This document shows positions 35,387-44,371 of a DNA stretch of 64,000 bases, in pieces. Source of the stretch: Setoptus koraiensis (Eukaryota; Arthropoda); assembly GCA_048013815.1 (NCBI GenBank), contig CM106585.1, forward strand, positions 21,886,001 to 21,950,000. The letters are read 5' to 3'. The first letter of the stretch is position 1; each line of letters starts with the position of its first letter. The notes below the pieces were generated by a model. It saw only the letters and a program-made list of their open reading frames with translations. It was not told the DNA's origin and did no database searches. Position numbers and translations under genes: made by a program.

Positions 35387-36841
35387 ATGGCTGGATTGAG
35401 ACTGCTCTCTATTGTCTACGTGATATGCGTTTGTTTAACTTTCTCTTCTGATGCCGAAGTTATCAGCAAAGAGCGATGCGTTTCCTTGGTGAAAACAGTG
35501 GACACTATTCCTGCGTTTCTGCAGTTTGCAGAGATTGCGCTCGAAAACGATGCATCGAGCGAGGAAAAAAGCGAAGTTCTCAACAGATGTATTCGCAGTA
35601 AAAATGGATTTGACGATATCCGGGTTTTGAAAGAACTCGTCCAACAAGCCGGCACAGTCCATTCTGTATGCGAGCCCGTCTTCGCAGATGCACTGTTGAA
35701 ATATCACAAACAGTTGAAAGCCAATGCCAGTCAGGGTAAATATCTCAAACGCGTAAAAAAGAATAGATTGGCTGGTTTTTTCCGACTACTGGCAGGTCAA
35801 GTTGCTCTCACTTGTAAGAAATCATTGGCACAAAAACTACAATCAGCAGAAAACAGTAATGCTGACCTAGCAGCCAGCCTTGATACAGTGATTGGCATGT
35901 CGGAAGCGCAAAAGGCCCAACGCGATGAAGATTGGGCCAAGAAGAATCTATCGAAGAGCTCGCGCAGATTGTTGAGTCTTGCTATGAAATACAACCCAAA
36001 TGCGTTTACAAAGGTAGAGAATCTCATCCTGACTGAATCGCTGAAACCCACGGCAGAGTCCGAGTTTTACATGAGTATGACATTGAACTCCCAGAGCATG
36101 GTAGATGAGTTTGTGAAAGCCAGGAAGGCTTGCAACCTCATTGATGAATTCGCCCAGAGCTCGCTATATACAATTTCTCGTTTGGCCTGGAAAGGATATT
36201 TGGCACGAAACGATGCTGAAAGTTTAGATAGAAGCCTGAGCAGCGATCCCGCAGTACAGAAATGGATCAGAGCCGTTCAATTCTGTCAGGGGGTTCTGCT
36301 CATAAAAGCCCATGTCGATTTAGAGGAAGACGTAAGAGAAAAAATGGACCAAGAGGTACTGAGCGACGAAAGTTTATTCACTATCAACCTGGACAAAAAA
36401 AATAAATCGAGGAAACCGGTGCACAAATTTGAGCAAGCCGACAATTTCGATTCGTTTGACACCGATCTCAAATGTTACACACAAACAAGTGGAGTCAACG
36501 GATGGCTGCAGAGACGCCTGGGTAGCAAGGCTGAACTTGCTATGTCCAAGTATTTCAAAGTAAATGTTCTCGACGAATCGATTGAGCGATCGCTGGCAGA
36601 AGATCAGGATGATCCCGAAAATGCGGTTCAATTCGGTGGTGCTGAAGTGACCTCGACTGGCCATGCAACAGTGGGCCACGCAACTAATCACATCGCGGCC
36701 CATTCTCATCATGCGATGCATCTTAGCAAAGGTGCTCTGATAGGTTTGATTGTTGGTATAATCGTTTTTGCGGCTTTCTTAATAACCATGTATTTCAAGT
36801 CAGGAGCATTCAAGGATGGACGGGAAATTTACTATCCATAA
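35387..36841 (+). CDS. uncharacterised single-pass membrane protein A (tandem paralogue)
   Basis: Not a family I recognise. A single exon of 484 residues from ATG at 35387. It shows an N-terminal signal peptide (RLLSIVYVICVCLTFSSDA), then a mostly helical, charged ectodomain with conserved cysteines (KERC, LNRC, HSVCEP, LTCKKSL, KACNLID, VQFCQG, LKCYTQ). A Gly/His-rich juxtamembrane segment has His every three to four residues, followed by one transmembrane helix (ALIGLIVGIIVFAAFLITMY) and a short cytoplasmic tail ending GREIYYP. The predicted topology is type I. AATAAA follows at 36879-36884. Gene B downstream is a full-length paralogue, and bases 35806-36113 are nearly identical between the two while the flanks are not. 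Its own TATA/Inr promoter suggests a strongly regulated, perhaps tissue-specific gene; function unknown. Confidence 0.88.
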   Translation: MAGLRLLSIVYVICVCLTFSSDAEVISKERCVSLVKTVDTIPAFLQFAEIALENDASSEEKSEVLNRCIRSKNGFDDIRVLKELVQQAGTVHSVCEPVFADALLKYHKQLKANASQGKYLKRVKKNRLAGFFRLLAGQVALTCKKSLAQKLQSAENSNADLAASLDTVIGMSEAQKAQRDEDWAKKNLSKSSRRLLSLAMKYNPNAFTKVENLILTESLKPTAESEFYMSMTLNSQSMVDEFVKARKACNLIDEFAQSSLYTISRLAWKGYLARNDAESLDRSLSSDPAVQKWIRAVQFCQGVLLIKAHVDLEEDVREKMDQEVLSDESLFTINLDKKNKSRKPVHKFEQADNFDSFDTDLKCYTQTSGVNGWLQRRLGSKAELAMSKYFKVNVLDESIERSLAEDQDDPENAVQFGGAEVTSTGHATVGHATNHIAAHSHHAMHLSKGALIGLIVGIIVFAAFLITMYFKSGAFKDGREIYYP

Positions 36842-37499
36842 TAGATTAAAAAATCTGACAGATTCATGATACAACGCAATAAATATTTCCGCTGCTTGAC
36901 TTGATTCTTATGAAAAACTTCTAGACCTAGCCGTCATTGGCGGTGTTTTGGTTTCTTGCGGACATCATGTAACGCTGTATTAGGCCACTCTCTCTTCGAG
37001 AAAATCCAGATAAATTCAAGGGCGACATTATGCACACGCATTTTCATAAGAGATCGTCAGGTTACGAGAACAAAACGTCGGTGGAAATAAACAACTCTGG
37101 CTGTGATGTGGCCGTCGGATGTATTTGTTAACGAGACGAAACTCTTAGTCAACCAATTGTATTGGTTAACAAGGAGTAATTGGTTAATTTGGCAAGTCCT
37201 CAGATTGTACCTTTCTCAATCACTTCTGCCACATTTTACCGCACATGTCGCCTGGCTTGTTCAAGTAAATTTAGCTCTGATAGTTGTTTCCATGGGTTCC
37301 ATAAACTCACAGCTTGTTAGTTATATTTCGAGAAATCAAGAGATTCGATCACAAAAACAACAAAAATATCAGTCATACAGAATCAAATGTGGGTCTTAAC
37401 AGCGTCCAGATAGCTGCAGCTCTGAGCATTTGTCAGTCTATTTCGATTTTTAAAAATAGACTCCCAAGTACAACTTCAAAATGTCACGACATTATCTAG

Positions 37500-37536
37500 T
37501 ATAAATAGTGACAGATATGAATTGCGAGGCCTCAGT
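37500..37536 (+). promoter_or_regulatory. core promoter of gene B: TATA box plus TCAGT initiator
   Basis: TATAAA at 37500-37505 and TCAGT at 37532-37536, with 34 bp from the TATA T to the initiator A, as in gene A. The shared flank GCGAGGCCTCAGT versus TTCGAGGCCTCAGT shows the initiator context is conserved between copies. Confidence 0.75.
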
Positions 37537-37692
37537 AGACGTAACTAGAAAGGTAACTTTCTTTGTTAAATAAGTATTTTTTCCAGCAGATATAACAAAA
37601 TTTTCGTTGTAGTGAAAGTTAGCTTCCTTTAGTTCGGAAAAATTGATTACATCGAATAAAAGAATTCAAAGCCAATCGCAAAGAAACACAGA

Positions 37693-39168
37693 ATGGCTCA
37701 ACTGAAACTACTCGCTATCGTCTGCACGGTTTGTGTTTGTTTAACTTACACTTCCGGCGCTCAAACTATCAGCAAAGAATGGTGCGACTTGACGGTGAAG
37801 AAAATGGACACGATTCCTGCATTTCTAAGCTTTGCGAAGGTAGCACTTGCATACGATAGCAACGATGCGATTAGCGAGGAGAAAAGTAAGGTCCTCAACA
37901 GGTGTGTTCGCAGCGTGAATAGTTTCAATGATATTAGGGCGTTGAAGGAATTGGTCGAGCAAGCTGGCACGGTTCATTCCGTGTGCGAACCTGACTTTGC
38001 AGATGAACTGTTCAGATTCGACAAACAATTAAAGGCCAATGCCAACCATGGTAAATATCTCAAACGCGTACAAACGAATAGATTGGCTCGCTTCTTTAGA
38101 TTATTCGCGGGTCAAGTTGTTCTCACTTGTAAGAAATCATTGGCACAAAAACTACAATCGGCAGAAAACAGTAATGCTGATCTAACAGCCAGCCTTGATA
38201 CAGTGATTGGCATGTCGGAAGCGCAAAAGGCCCAACGCGATGAAGATTGGGCCAAGAAGAATCTATCGAAGAGCTCGCGCAGATTGTTGAGTCTTGCTAT
38301 GAAATACAACCCCAATGTGTTTACAAAGGTGGAGAATCTCATCCTGACTGAATCGCTGAAACCCACGGCAGAGTCCGAGTTTTACATGAGTATAACATTG
38401 AACTCCCAGAGCATGGTAGATGAGTTTGTAAAATCTAAGAAGGCCTGCAAGCTAATTGATCAATTTGCCCAAAGCTCCATGTACACAATTGCTCGGCTCG
38501 CCTGGAAAGGATATTTTGCACGAAACGATGCCGATAGTTTAGATGATAAGCTGAGTAACGATCCAACAGTGCAGAAATGGATCAGAGCCGTGCAATACTG
38601 TCAGGGAGTTCTCCTTGTGGATGCCAAGCTAGATTTGGAGAGCGATGTCATTGATAAGATGAAAACAGAGCAGCAGTACGACGAAAGTATATTTACCGTC
38701 AATGTGGGCAAAGAGAAGCATCAGAGAGAGCCAGCTCACAAATTTGAGCAGGCCGACAATTTCAGCTCGTTCGACGCCGATCTCAAATGTTACACACAAA
38801 CGAAAGGATTCATTGGATTTCTGCAGAGACGCTTGGGTAGCAAGGCGGAGCTTGTGTTGTCGAAATATGTCAAAGTGAACGTCCTCGACGAATCAATTAA
38901 GCGATCGATATCGGAAAATCAAGAGGATCCCGAAAATGCCGTCCAATTCGGTGGTGCCGAAGTGACCTCGACTGGGCATGCTGTCGCGGGCCACGTAACC
39001 AGTCACATCGCAGCCCATTCTCATCATGCGGCCCACTTTGGCTGGCATGTTGCGATAGCCGCGATCATTGGCTTGCTTATGGGCTATATCACTTATTATT
39101 TGATATTTAGAAAGAAAGCTGAGAGAACTATACCACCAGCTATTGTACTATTACAAAAAGATGAATAA
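37693..39168 (+). CDS. uncharacterised single-pass membrane protein B (tandem paralogue)
   Basis: Not a family I recognise. A single exon of 491 residues from ATG at 37693. It has the same layout as gene A: signal peptide (LKLLAIVCTVCVCLTYTSGA), helical charged ectodomain with the same cysteines, a juxtamembrane segment with nine or so His residues, a transmembrane helix (VAIAAIIGLLMGYITYYLI) and a basic tail that differs from A and ends LLQKDE. The ectodomain matches A moderately at both ends and almost exactly in the middle (38121-38428). The transmembrane and cytoplasmic parts are the most divergent, which suggests the copies differ in signalling or trafficking while sharing an ectodomain function. 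Function unknown. Confidence 0.88.
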   Translation: MAQLKLLAIVCTVCVCLTYTSGAQTISKEWCDLTVKKMDTIPAFLSFAKVALAYDSNDAISEEKSKVLNRCVRSVNSFNDIRALKELVEQAGTVHSVCEPDFADELFRFDKQLKANANHGKYLKRVQTNRLARFFRLFAGQVVLTCKKSLAQKLQSAENSNADLTASLDTVIGMSEAQKAQRDEDWAKKNLSKSSRRLLSLAMKYNPNVFTKVENLILTESLKPTAESEFYMSITLNSQSMVDEFVKSKKACKLIDQFAQSSMYTIARLAWKGYFARNDADSLDDKLSNDPTVQKWIRAVQYCQGVLLVDAKLDLESDVIDKMKTEQQYDESIFTVNVGKEKHQREPAHKFEQADNFSSFDADLKCYTQTKGFIGFLQRRLGSKAELVLSKYVKVNVLDESIKRSISENQEDPENAVQFGGAEVTSTGHAVAGHVTSHIAAHSHHAAHFGWHVAIAAIIGLLMGYITYYLIFRKKAERTIPPAIVLLQKDE

Positions 39169-39636
39169 CAATCTGTCTAATTTATGCTACCGTCTGATAT
39201 GAGCCAGATATTCAAACCGTATTGCAATTTGACAATCTACTATTTGTGGCACATTTGAACTAATTGAGGTTACGGAAATGAAAACTGTCACGCTCTTTCG
39301 ATGGAGTCTCGAGTTCAAACTGACACCAGTCACCATTACTGTCACCAGCAAAAGTATGAAATGTCTCGCTTGCGACATGGTTCGCGACTTTGACTAGCAG
39401 AGGATATGCCGATTCCATAAAATAAATGTATCGCACAGGAATTTTTCAGTTTAGCAGCCGCAGTTTTGAACTAGATAACTTCGAAATGGTACAAACGTTT
39501 ATTGTGAGCATATCTCTCCCTCTCTTTATCGTCGACTAATGTAAATTCGACTCACAAACCATCATGCACATCGACATAGAAAATGGATCATTGCGGCATA
39601 GTATAAATAGGTACATATGTCCTCATAGAATACATT
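39169..39636. other. 3' flank of gene B and upstream region of the tRNA gene
   Basis: AATAAA at 39421-39426 may serve gene B. A TATAAATAG at 39604-39612 lies about 33 bp upstream of the tRNA and could help position Pol III. No other coding sequence is seen. Confidence 0.45.
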
Positions 39637-39720
39637 GTCAGGATGGCCGAGTGGTCTAAGGCGGTAGACTCAAGTTCTATTGTAGGTAACTACGCGTGGG
39701 TTCGAATCCCACTTCTGACA
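39637..39720 (+). tRNA. tRNA-Leu (anticodon CAA), intronless
   Basis: An 84-nt class II tRNA. The acceptor stem GTCAGGA pairs with TTCTGAC, with A as discriminator base. The A box is TGGCCGAGTGG and the B box GGTTCGAATCC. The anticodon stem (GTAGA/TCTAT) encloses loop CTCAAGT with anticodon CAA at 39671-39673, reading UUG. The long variable arm is typical of tRNA-Leu. There is no intron between positions 37 and 38, unlike many animal tRNA-Leu(CAA) genes. No CCA is encoded. T-runs follow at 39726-39730 and 39735-39739. Confidence 0.97.
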
Positions 39721-39725
39721 GGATC

Positions 39726-39739
39726 TTTTTGCTCTTTTT
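39726..39739 (+). terminator. Pol III terminator of the tRNA gene
   Basis: Two runs of five T (39726-39730 and 39735-39739) within 20 bp of the tRNA 3' end. Confidence 0.75.
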
Positions 39740-40106
39740 GATTTTTTATTTTCACCCTGAATCGATCGCCATCCGGTTTAAAACACTCGTTCAATTAGTC
39801 TAATTGGAAAAAACACTTAACTACTCTCCCTCCAAGTTGTATTTCTCAAGAGAGCTTCAACTAATTTTTTCGACATTGTTTTGTTCGTACTCAAAAAGAA
39901 AATCTCCATAAAAGTTTCGGGTGATTTGACTCCCGAAAATAAGCGAAATTAGACTTTTTCTACAACAAAACAAAGTATAACGCGATGCAAATTGACTCAC
40001 AGAATCTACTGAAAACAGTCAAGCTGGAAAAACATGGGGCGCATTTGAGAATATTTCGAATATCGAGACAAGAGCTCAAGAAAAATTTCAACTCGGATTT
40101 ATTGTC
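39740..40106. other. spacer between tRNA-Leu and WRAP53
   Basis: AT-rich spacer with no supported gene. Forward TTTATT at 40098-40103 is an AATAAA on the minus strand only a few bases past the WRAP53 stop. Confidence 0.5.
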
Positions 40107-41721
40107 CTAGTAAATGCGCCATAACTTGACAGAGTTTTCCACCTTAGTCTCCATGTGGGTCGTCGTTTTTACATTATATAACACAAGTTTTTGTTGACTT
40201 CCAGACTCCGCATTTCTGACGTTTTCGCCGTCAGTTTTGTCGTCATCACTGACATCACTAATATCACTAATATCTTTAAAAAACGAATGCCTCTGTCCGG
40301 AAACTGAGGCCAGCAATGGCATGTATGGATGAAAACTGATAATGACACAGCGGAAGTAAGAAAAGAATAAGAAAAAACTGTCATTATTGCTGTCTGCCAT
40401 GCTAGTGGATAATCATGATCAGTTTACGACGAAATACTAACCTAATCCCATTAACGCAATCTTCGTGAGCCCTGAAGATGAGATCGGCTCTAGATATTTG
40501 ATCAGATTCTTCCTGTTTGGTGCATTGCTCGTCACCATAGAGACTGGACGGATCACAACTTGATGTGCGATCAAGACTCTTGGACAAATCCCAAATTTTG
40601 ATATGCCCGTCTGTTTCTCCTGAGCCAATGAACTTGTCATCAGGACTTACATCAAAATACATTGTCTGATTTGTAAAGGAACCTGTTTTGAACACCTCCA
40701 AAACCTCTCCTAAGTTTCTCATATCCCAACATAAGATTTCTTGGTCCTTCCTGCCTCCACTATACAGTTGCCGACCGTCGCCGGAGAATTTCATATGTGT
40801 CAGGCCGCCCTTTTGGCCCGTGAGCAAACATTGAGGCTCCGTGGTTTGTCGCAAATCATAGATTCCAATTTGACGTGAATAAGAGCCAGCAACGAACATA
40901 TTAAAATCTATTGGGTTAGTTGAGATGCAAGATATAATACCATGTTGGCACTCAACTTGACGCTTCGATCTTTTAGCTGAAGGCAATTGTATTCCTGGTC
41001 TATTGATGTCCACTATCGCGATGTTGCGCTTGTAACCCGCTAAAATCTTGTTGGACAAAAACCCAGCAAAGGCTAGAGAATGAATGGAGATCAATTCATC
41101 GGATTGGTTTTTTACTGAATATGTAGATTGTAGTGATGCATCGTATGCATTCCACAGATGTATTGGGCCATTTTGACTGGTAGTCAAAAGGTAACAGGTA
41201 GGAGGGTCAAGGGAATCCATATTGGTATTCCATATATAATCGTAAATAATGGAGTTTTCTTTGATCGTCAAAACAGGGGATAACTGAGTGCTTCCCATAT
41301 CACAAGTATCACCTTTTCCTGCATAATTGATAGATTTAGAATCCAATAGTTCTTCAGGTGTGTTGAATACACGTATAATGTGATCATTTGAGTTAGTCAT
41401 GAAGCAGCTGCCATCGGGGGCCCACTTTACTCCCCGAAAGTAATTGTTGTCCGCCGTACTAGTATGCCAGATGGATCTACATCTCTGTTTGGTAGAAGCA
41501 TGATCTTGGTCAGTATTCAAATGCGAAGATTTCGTCGGAGTTGAGATATACTTCGCGACACATGATGGCGTTCTGGAAATATCACATGAGATCAATTGTG
41601 ATCGTAACGAAACTCTTTCTGTCTGACTGGGGTCTGTTGAATCTTCATTTAATTCAATAACTTTCGTATCCTCGTTGCTTCGATCCTGGTCGGTTTGTGT
41701 TACCGTTTCCATCGCAATCAT
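40107..41721 (-). CDS. WRAP53: WRAP53/TCAB1 (WDR79), telomerase and scaRNA Cajal-body WD40 protein
   Basis: WRAP53 binds the CAB box of scaRNAs and telomerase RNA and brings them to Cajal bodies. Two exons, 41721-40442 and 40335-40107, total 502 residues, separated by a 106-bp intron (donor GTTAGT, acceptor ATTATCAG). The join restores DCVNGISFHPYMPLLASVSG, matching the human [20 protein letters not shown] region. Other family motifs are FRGVKWAPDGSCFMTNSND, SIIYDYIWN, PIHLWNAY, GIISCISTNP, GLTHMKFSGDG and SGGRKDQEILCWDMR. The N-terminal 85 residues are acidic and unconserved. An in-frame TAA lies upstream of the ATG at 41721, but a further small upstream coding exon in 41722-41899 cannot be excluded. 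The C-terminus ends VKLWRIY, closing the last blade. Confidence 0.95.
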
Positions 41722-42160
41722 TGAAAAAATGTTTGCAGAATATATCGCAGGTGGAATGAAATCTTACATTGGATTTTAATGCACCATTTTGCCTCATACC
41801 ATGTGCATCGAGAACGCATACCGACCCGGCATGTTTGCGTTGATGATTTTTCGGATCGCAGCTGACAGGCCTTGTAAGGTGATAAACGAGAAAGCTCACA
41901 TTCGACTGATACTGTGGTGAAACTGTAAGAGTCTCTCTAAAATAGTTGAGGATACTGCAAGGTGTTTTGAGTCTATTTATTACAGATATATAGCCTTTTT
42001 TATCACTTGTTTCTTTCTACATACTTTTTTTTTATTACTTATTAACCTTCAAAATGATAAGTTTGAATATTGCTTTATGTTGGTTCTTTTCTCTAATAGA
42101 GCCTCACAAAACACTGAATCGTTTGTAATTTTACCAACAATCATTTTCTAGTTTGCCCGC
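41722..42160. other. spacer between DCAF8 and WRAP53
   Basis: Contains a minus-strand open stretch at about 41899-41770 bounded by donor-like GTAAGA, possibly a WRAP53 5' exon, and TTTATT motifs near 41975 and 42033 that could be DCAF8 polyadenylation signals. The short spacing leaves little room for a separate WRAP53 promoter. Confidence 0.4.
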
Positions 42161-44371
42161 TCAGTCTCTTCCTTCTTCATCTTCACTAGAGGGGCTCTCG
42201 GAGCTATCTACTTCACTGATACTATCCATGTCATTTTCGTCATAATCGCCTTTGTCACTAGCATCATCACTATCATCACTATCGTTATCCTCATCATAGT
42301 CATCGTCCTCATCATCTTCATCGTCTTCATCATCAAGATCATCATCGCCTACAACAACGTATTCATCTCTATCAATATCACTATCGTCTCCTCTTAGACC
42401 CGATGATAATTCTTTCACTACAGTACGCCTGTAAACGTTTCGGCATATCCTCGTCCTGATACCTTTTAAAGTTTGAGGCCACTGATGCGATGTAGGTGTC
42501 CATATTTTGACATCATCATCTAAGCCTGAAGCTGCTAATACTGGCATGGTCGGGTGCATCGCTAGAGAATTTACAGCACCGCTTTTATCGCCATGAAAAG
42601 AACAAACTATATGCTCGCTTTCGACATCCCATCCGTATATATAACCATCATCTGACCCGCTAAGAACAAAATTATCACCAAACCATAAGCATCCCTTAAT
42701 AGTTTTAGAGTTTCTATGACCGCGATACTTGTGCTCACAATTGAATGTCCTTGAATCAAAAACGTATAGGTCTTCATCATTGAATGACGCTAATATCTTG
42801 CTTCCAATTGAATTGTAAGCTACAGATGTAACAATATTATGCGTACTTATGAGATCCTGGGGGCAGAATGTAGTTAATGGATCAACTTCGTCCTGGGCAT
42901 TCTTTTTAAGCATCCTACTGTCATACAGATAGATGTAGGGTGAAGTTCCAGCAACTAACAACTTGGTAGTATCTATCGGATGAGAATTTATGGTATGCAA
43001 ACTGCATAATCTATCACTATTTGAGGTCTTTACCACAAATAATTTGTTTACGTTTCGTGTTCTTGTATCTATCTCATGAACGCTAGCATCTAGACTACAG
43101 GTGGCAACCGTTTTGGGTGATGTAAAAGCAAAGCAATGAATTTCTTCCCTTTGTGCATGTAACAGATCTGATTGTTCAGTTTTCAAATCTAGAAGACGAA
43201 CAGTCCCATCTCTGGAGGTAGTAATAATGCTAGTATCATCATTGAACCAGCAGCTTTGGAATATGCCCTCGTCATGTCCACTAATTAGCTTCTTTTTTAA
43301 TCTATTCCTTTGCCAATCCCAGATACAGATAGTTTTGTCGTCACTACCAGAGCAAAGTAGATTACCGTCTGTGTTGAAGTTTATAGAGTTGACACAGCCT
43401 GTGTGCTCTTTTAGTTTATCACTCATAATGAGACGTTGTATGAAGAACAGTGAATCACAGGCGTAACGTTGAAACCAAAATGGATTATGTGACCTAGATC
43501 CAATACCTTTGTTCATTTTATTGAGGCCTAGCCTTCTGTCTTTTAAAGCCCTGCAAGTTTGCCATTCAGGTCTAGGGTAGAATGTCTCTGGTGTTGGATC
43601 ATATTTTTTGTAATTAGGTAGCTCATCATCGATACCATAATAATAACTGATAATATTCTCTTCTTGATCAAAATAATTCTCCAACGCTCTATCGTCTTGG
43701 CCCAACTCATTATCGTTTTGATAGAAGCTGTTGTCGCTGTCGTCGGAATCAATGTTTCTAAAGTCTCCAACAACTATTTCTGGACAGTCCTCTTCAACTT
43801 CGTTCTCCTCATTTATTTCAGCTGGTGTAGCTACAGTCGGAGCACGTGAGGACTCGTCCGCAGTAGTGGCATTATCATTTGTATTAAACCTATGTGCTGT
43901 TCCGGCTGTTGTTGTTGGTAACCTGCTATCAGCAGTTGAAGTTGATGGTTTGGCATTGAATTGGGGTCTGTTAATGGATGGTTGTAGCTGTGCTCCGAAA
44001 TGAAGAACATCAATAACCTCTAGCGATGTATCTGAATATGACGACGAAGACGACGACGACGAGTCTTCGGTCGGGTGCATGGCTCTAAGCCGTTTGCCTT
44101 TCCTGTTTCTGGTGGTACTACGACGCCTTAAAGAGTTGGTAGAATCAATGATGTTGGGTGAATATCTATCGCTGGCGTCCGATTCACTGGTGTCTTGGTT
44201 CGTCTGGGCAACCATTACATTTGCGGATGTAGCATTGGTATCTTGGTCATTGTTGTATGTCACATTAATATGACTATTGGTTGATGATGTTGCGCCAGGT
44301 GTGCTGTTGTGAAGGTGAGGTGGCTGTTTATCACGATCGTGATTATTCTGATCCCGCTCTTGCAAATCCAT
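42161..44371 (-). CDS. DCAF8: DCAF8 (WDR42A), CUL4-DDB1 substrate-receptor WD40 protein
   Basis: DCAF8 is a DDB1- and CUL4-associated factor, a presumed substrate receptor of CRL4 ubiquitin ligases. A single exon of 736 residues; the first ATG is at 44371 (MDLQERDQ). The N-terminal 250 residues are Ser/Thr/Asn-rich and acidic. From about 275 the WD40 propeller begins: LKEHTGCVNSINFNTDGNLL, SGSDDKTICIWDW, SGHDEGIFQSCW, TSRDGTVRLLDL, KILASFNDEDLYVFDSR, YRGHRNSKTIKGC, SGSDDGYIYGWD and LAASGLDDDVKIWTPT, all matching human DCAF8 blade by blade. DSR motifs end two blades, consistent with DDB1-binding WDxR boxes. The tail has a run of Asp/Glu and Ser ending SSEDEEGRD, as in DCAF8. It lies directly upstream of WRAP53 on the same strand; the two are functionally unrelated. 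Confidence 0.94.
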   Translation of the reverse strand: MDLQERDQNNHDRDKQPPHLHNSTPGATSSTNSHINVTYNNDQDTNATSANVMVAQTNQDTSESDASDRYSPNIIDSTNSLRRRSTTRNRKGKRLRAMHPTEDSSSSSSSSYSDTSLEVIDVLHFGAQLQPSINRPQFNAKPSTSTADSRLPTTTAGTAHRFNTNDNATTADESSRAPTVATPAEINEENEVEEDCPEIVVGDFRNIDSDDSDNSFYQNDNELGQDDRALENYFDQEENIISYYYGIDDELPNYKKYDPTPETFYPRPEWQTCRALKDRRLGLNKMNKGIGSRSHNPFWFQRYACDSLFFIQRLIMSDKLKEHTGCVNSINFNTDGNLLCSGSDDKTICIWDWQRNRLKKKLISGHDEGIFQSCWFNDDTSIITTSRDGTVRLLDLKTEQSDLLHAQREEIHCFAFTSPKTVATCSLDASVHEIDTRTRNVNKLFVVKTSNSDRLCSLHTINSHPIDTTKLLVAGTSPYIYLYDSRMLKKNAQDEVDPLTTFCPQDLISTHNIVTSVAYNSIGSKILASFNDEDLYVFDSRTFNCEHKYRGHRNSKTIKGCLWFGDNFVLSGSDDGYIYGWDVESEHIVCSFHGDKSGAVNSLAMHPTMPVLAASGLDDDVKIWTPTSHQWPQTLKGIRTRICRNVYRRTVVKELSSGLRGDDSDIDRDEYVVVGDDDLDDEDDEDDEDDDYDEDNDSDDSDDASDKGDYDENDMDSISEVDSSESPSSEDEEGRD

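Larger units (their letters stand above)
34500..36900 (+). repeat. tandem duplication, unit 1 (promoter plus membrane-protein gene A)
   Basis: This unit is similar along its length to 36960-39180, including about 900 bp upstream of the coding region. Shared upstream blocks start at 34556 and 37012 (AAATTCAAGGGC, GCATTTTCAT.AGAGATCG, AATAAACAACTCT) and continue to the TATA boxes. The whole transcription unit was copied, not just the coding sequence. Confidence 0.85.
36960..39180 (+). repeat. tandem duplication, unit 2 (promoter plus membrane-protein gene B)
   Basis: Second copy of the 2.3-2.5 kb unit. The offset to unit 1 is about 2456 bp in the upstream part and 2315 bp in the coding part, the difference being indels, including extra promoter-proximal sequence in unit 1. 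Confidence 0.85.

Noticed and set aside
39604-39640. TATAAATAG upstream of the tRNA as a third copy of the gene A/B promoter
   Set aside because: Similarity is limited to the TATA box and a few neighbouring bases; no TCAGT initiator context or upstream blocks are shared.
41654-41899. Minus-strand 81-codon frame overlapping the WRAP53 start
   Set aside because: It could contribute a short 5' exon, but no splice pair gives a clearly better N-terminus and the region is not conserved; left as a note only.
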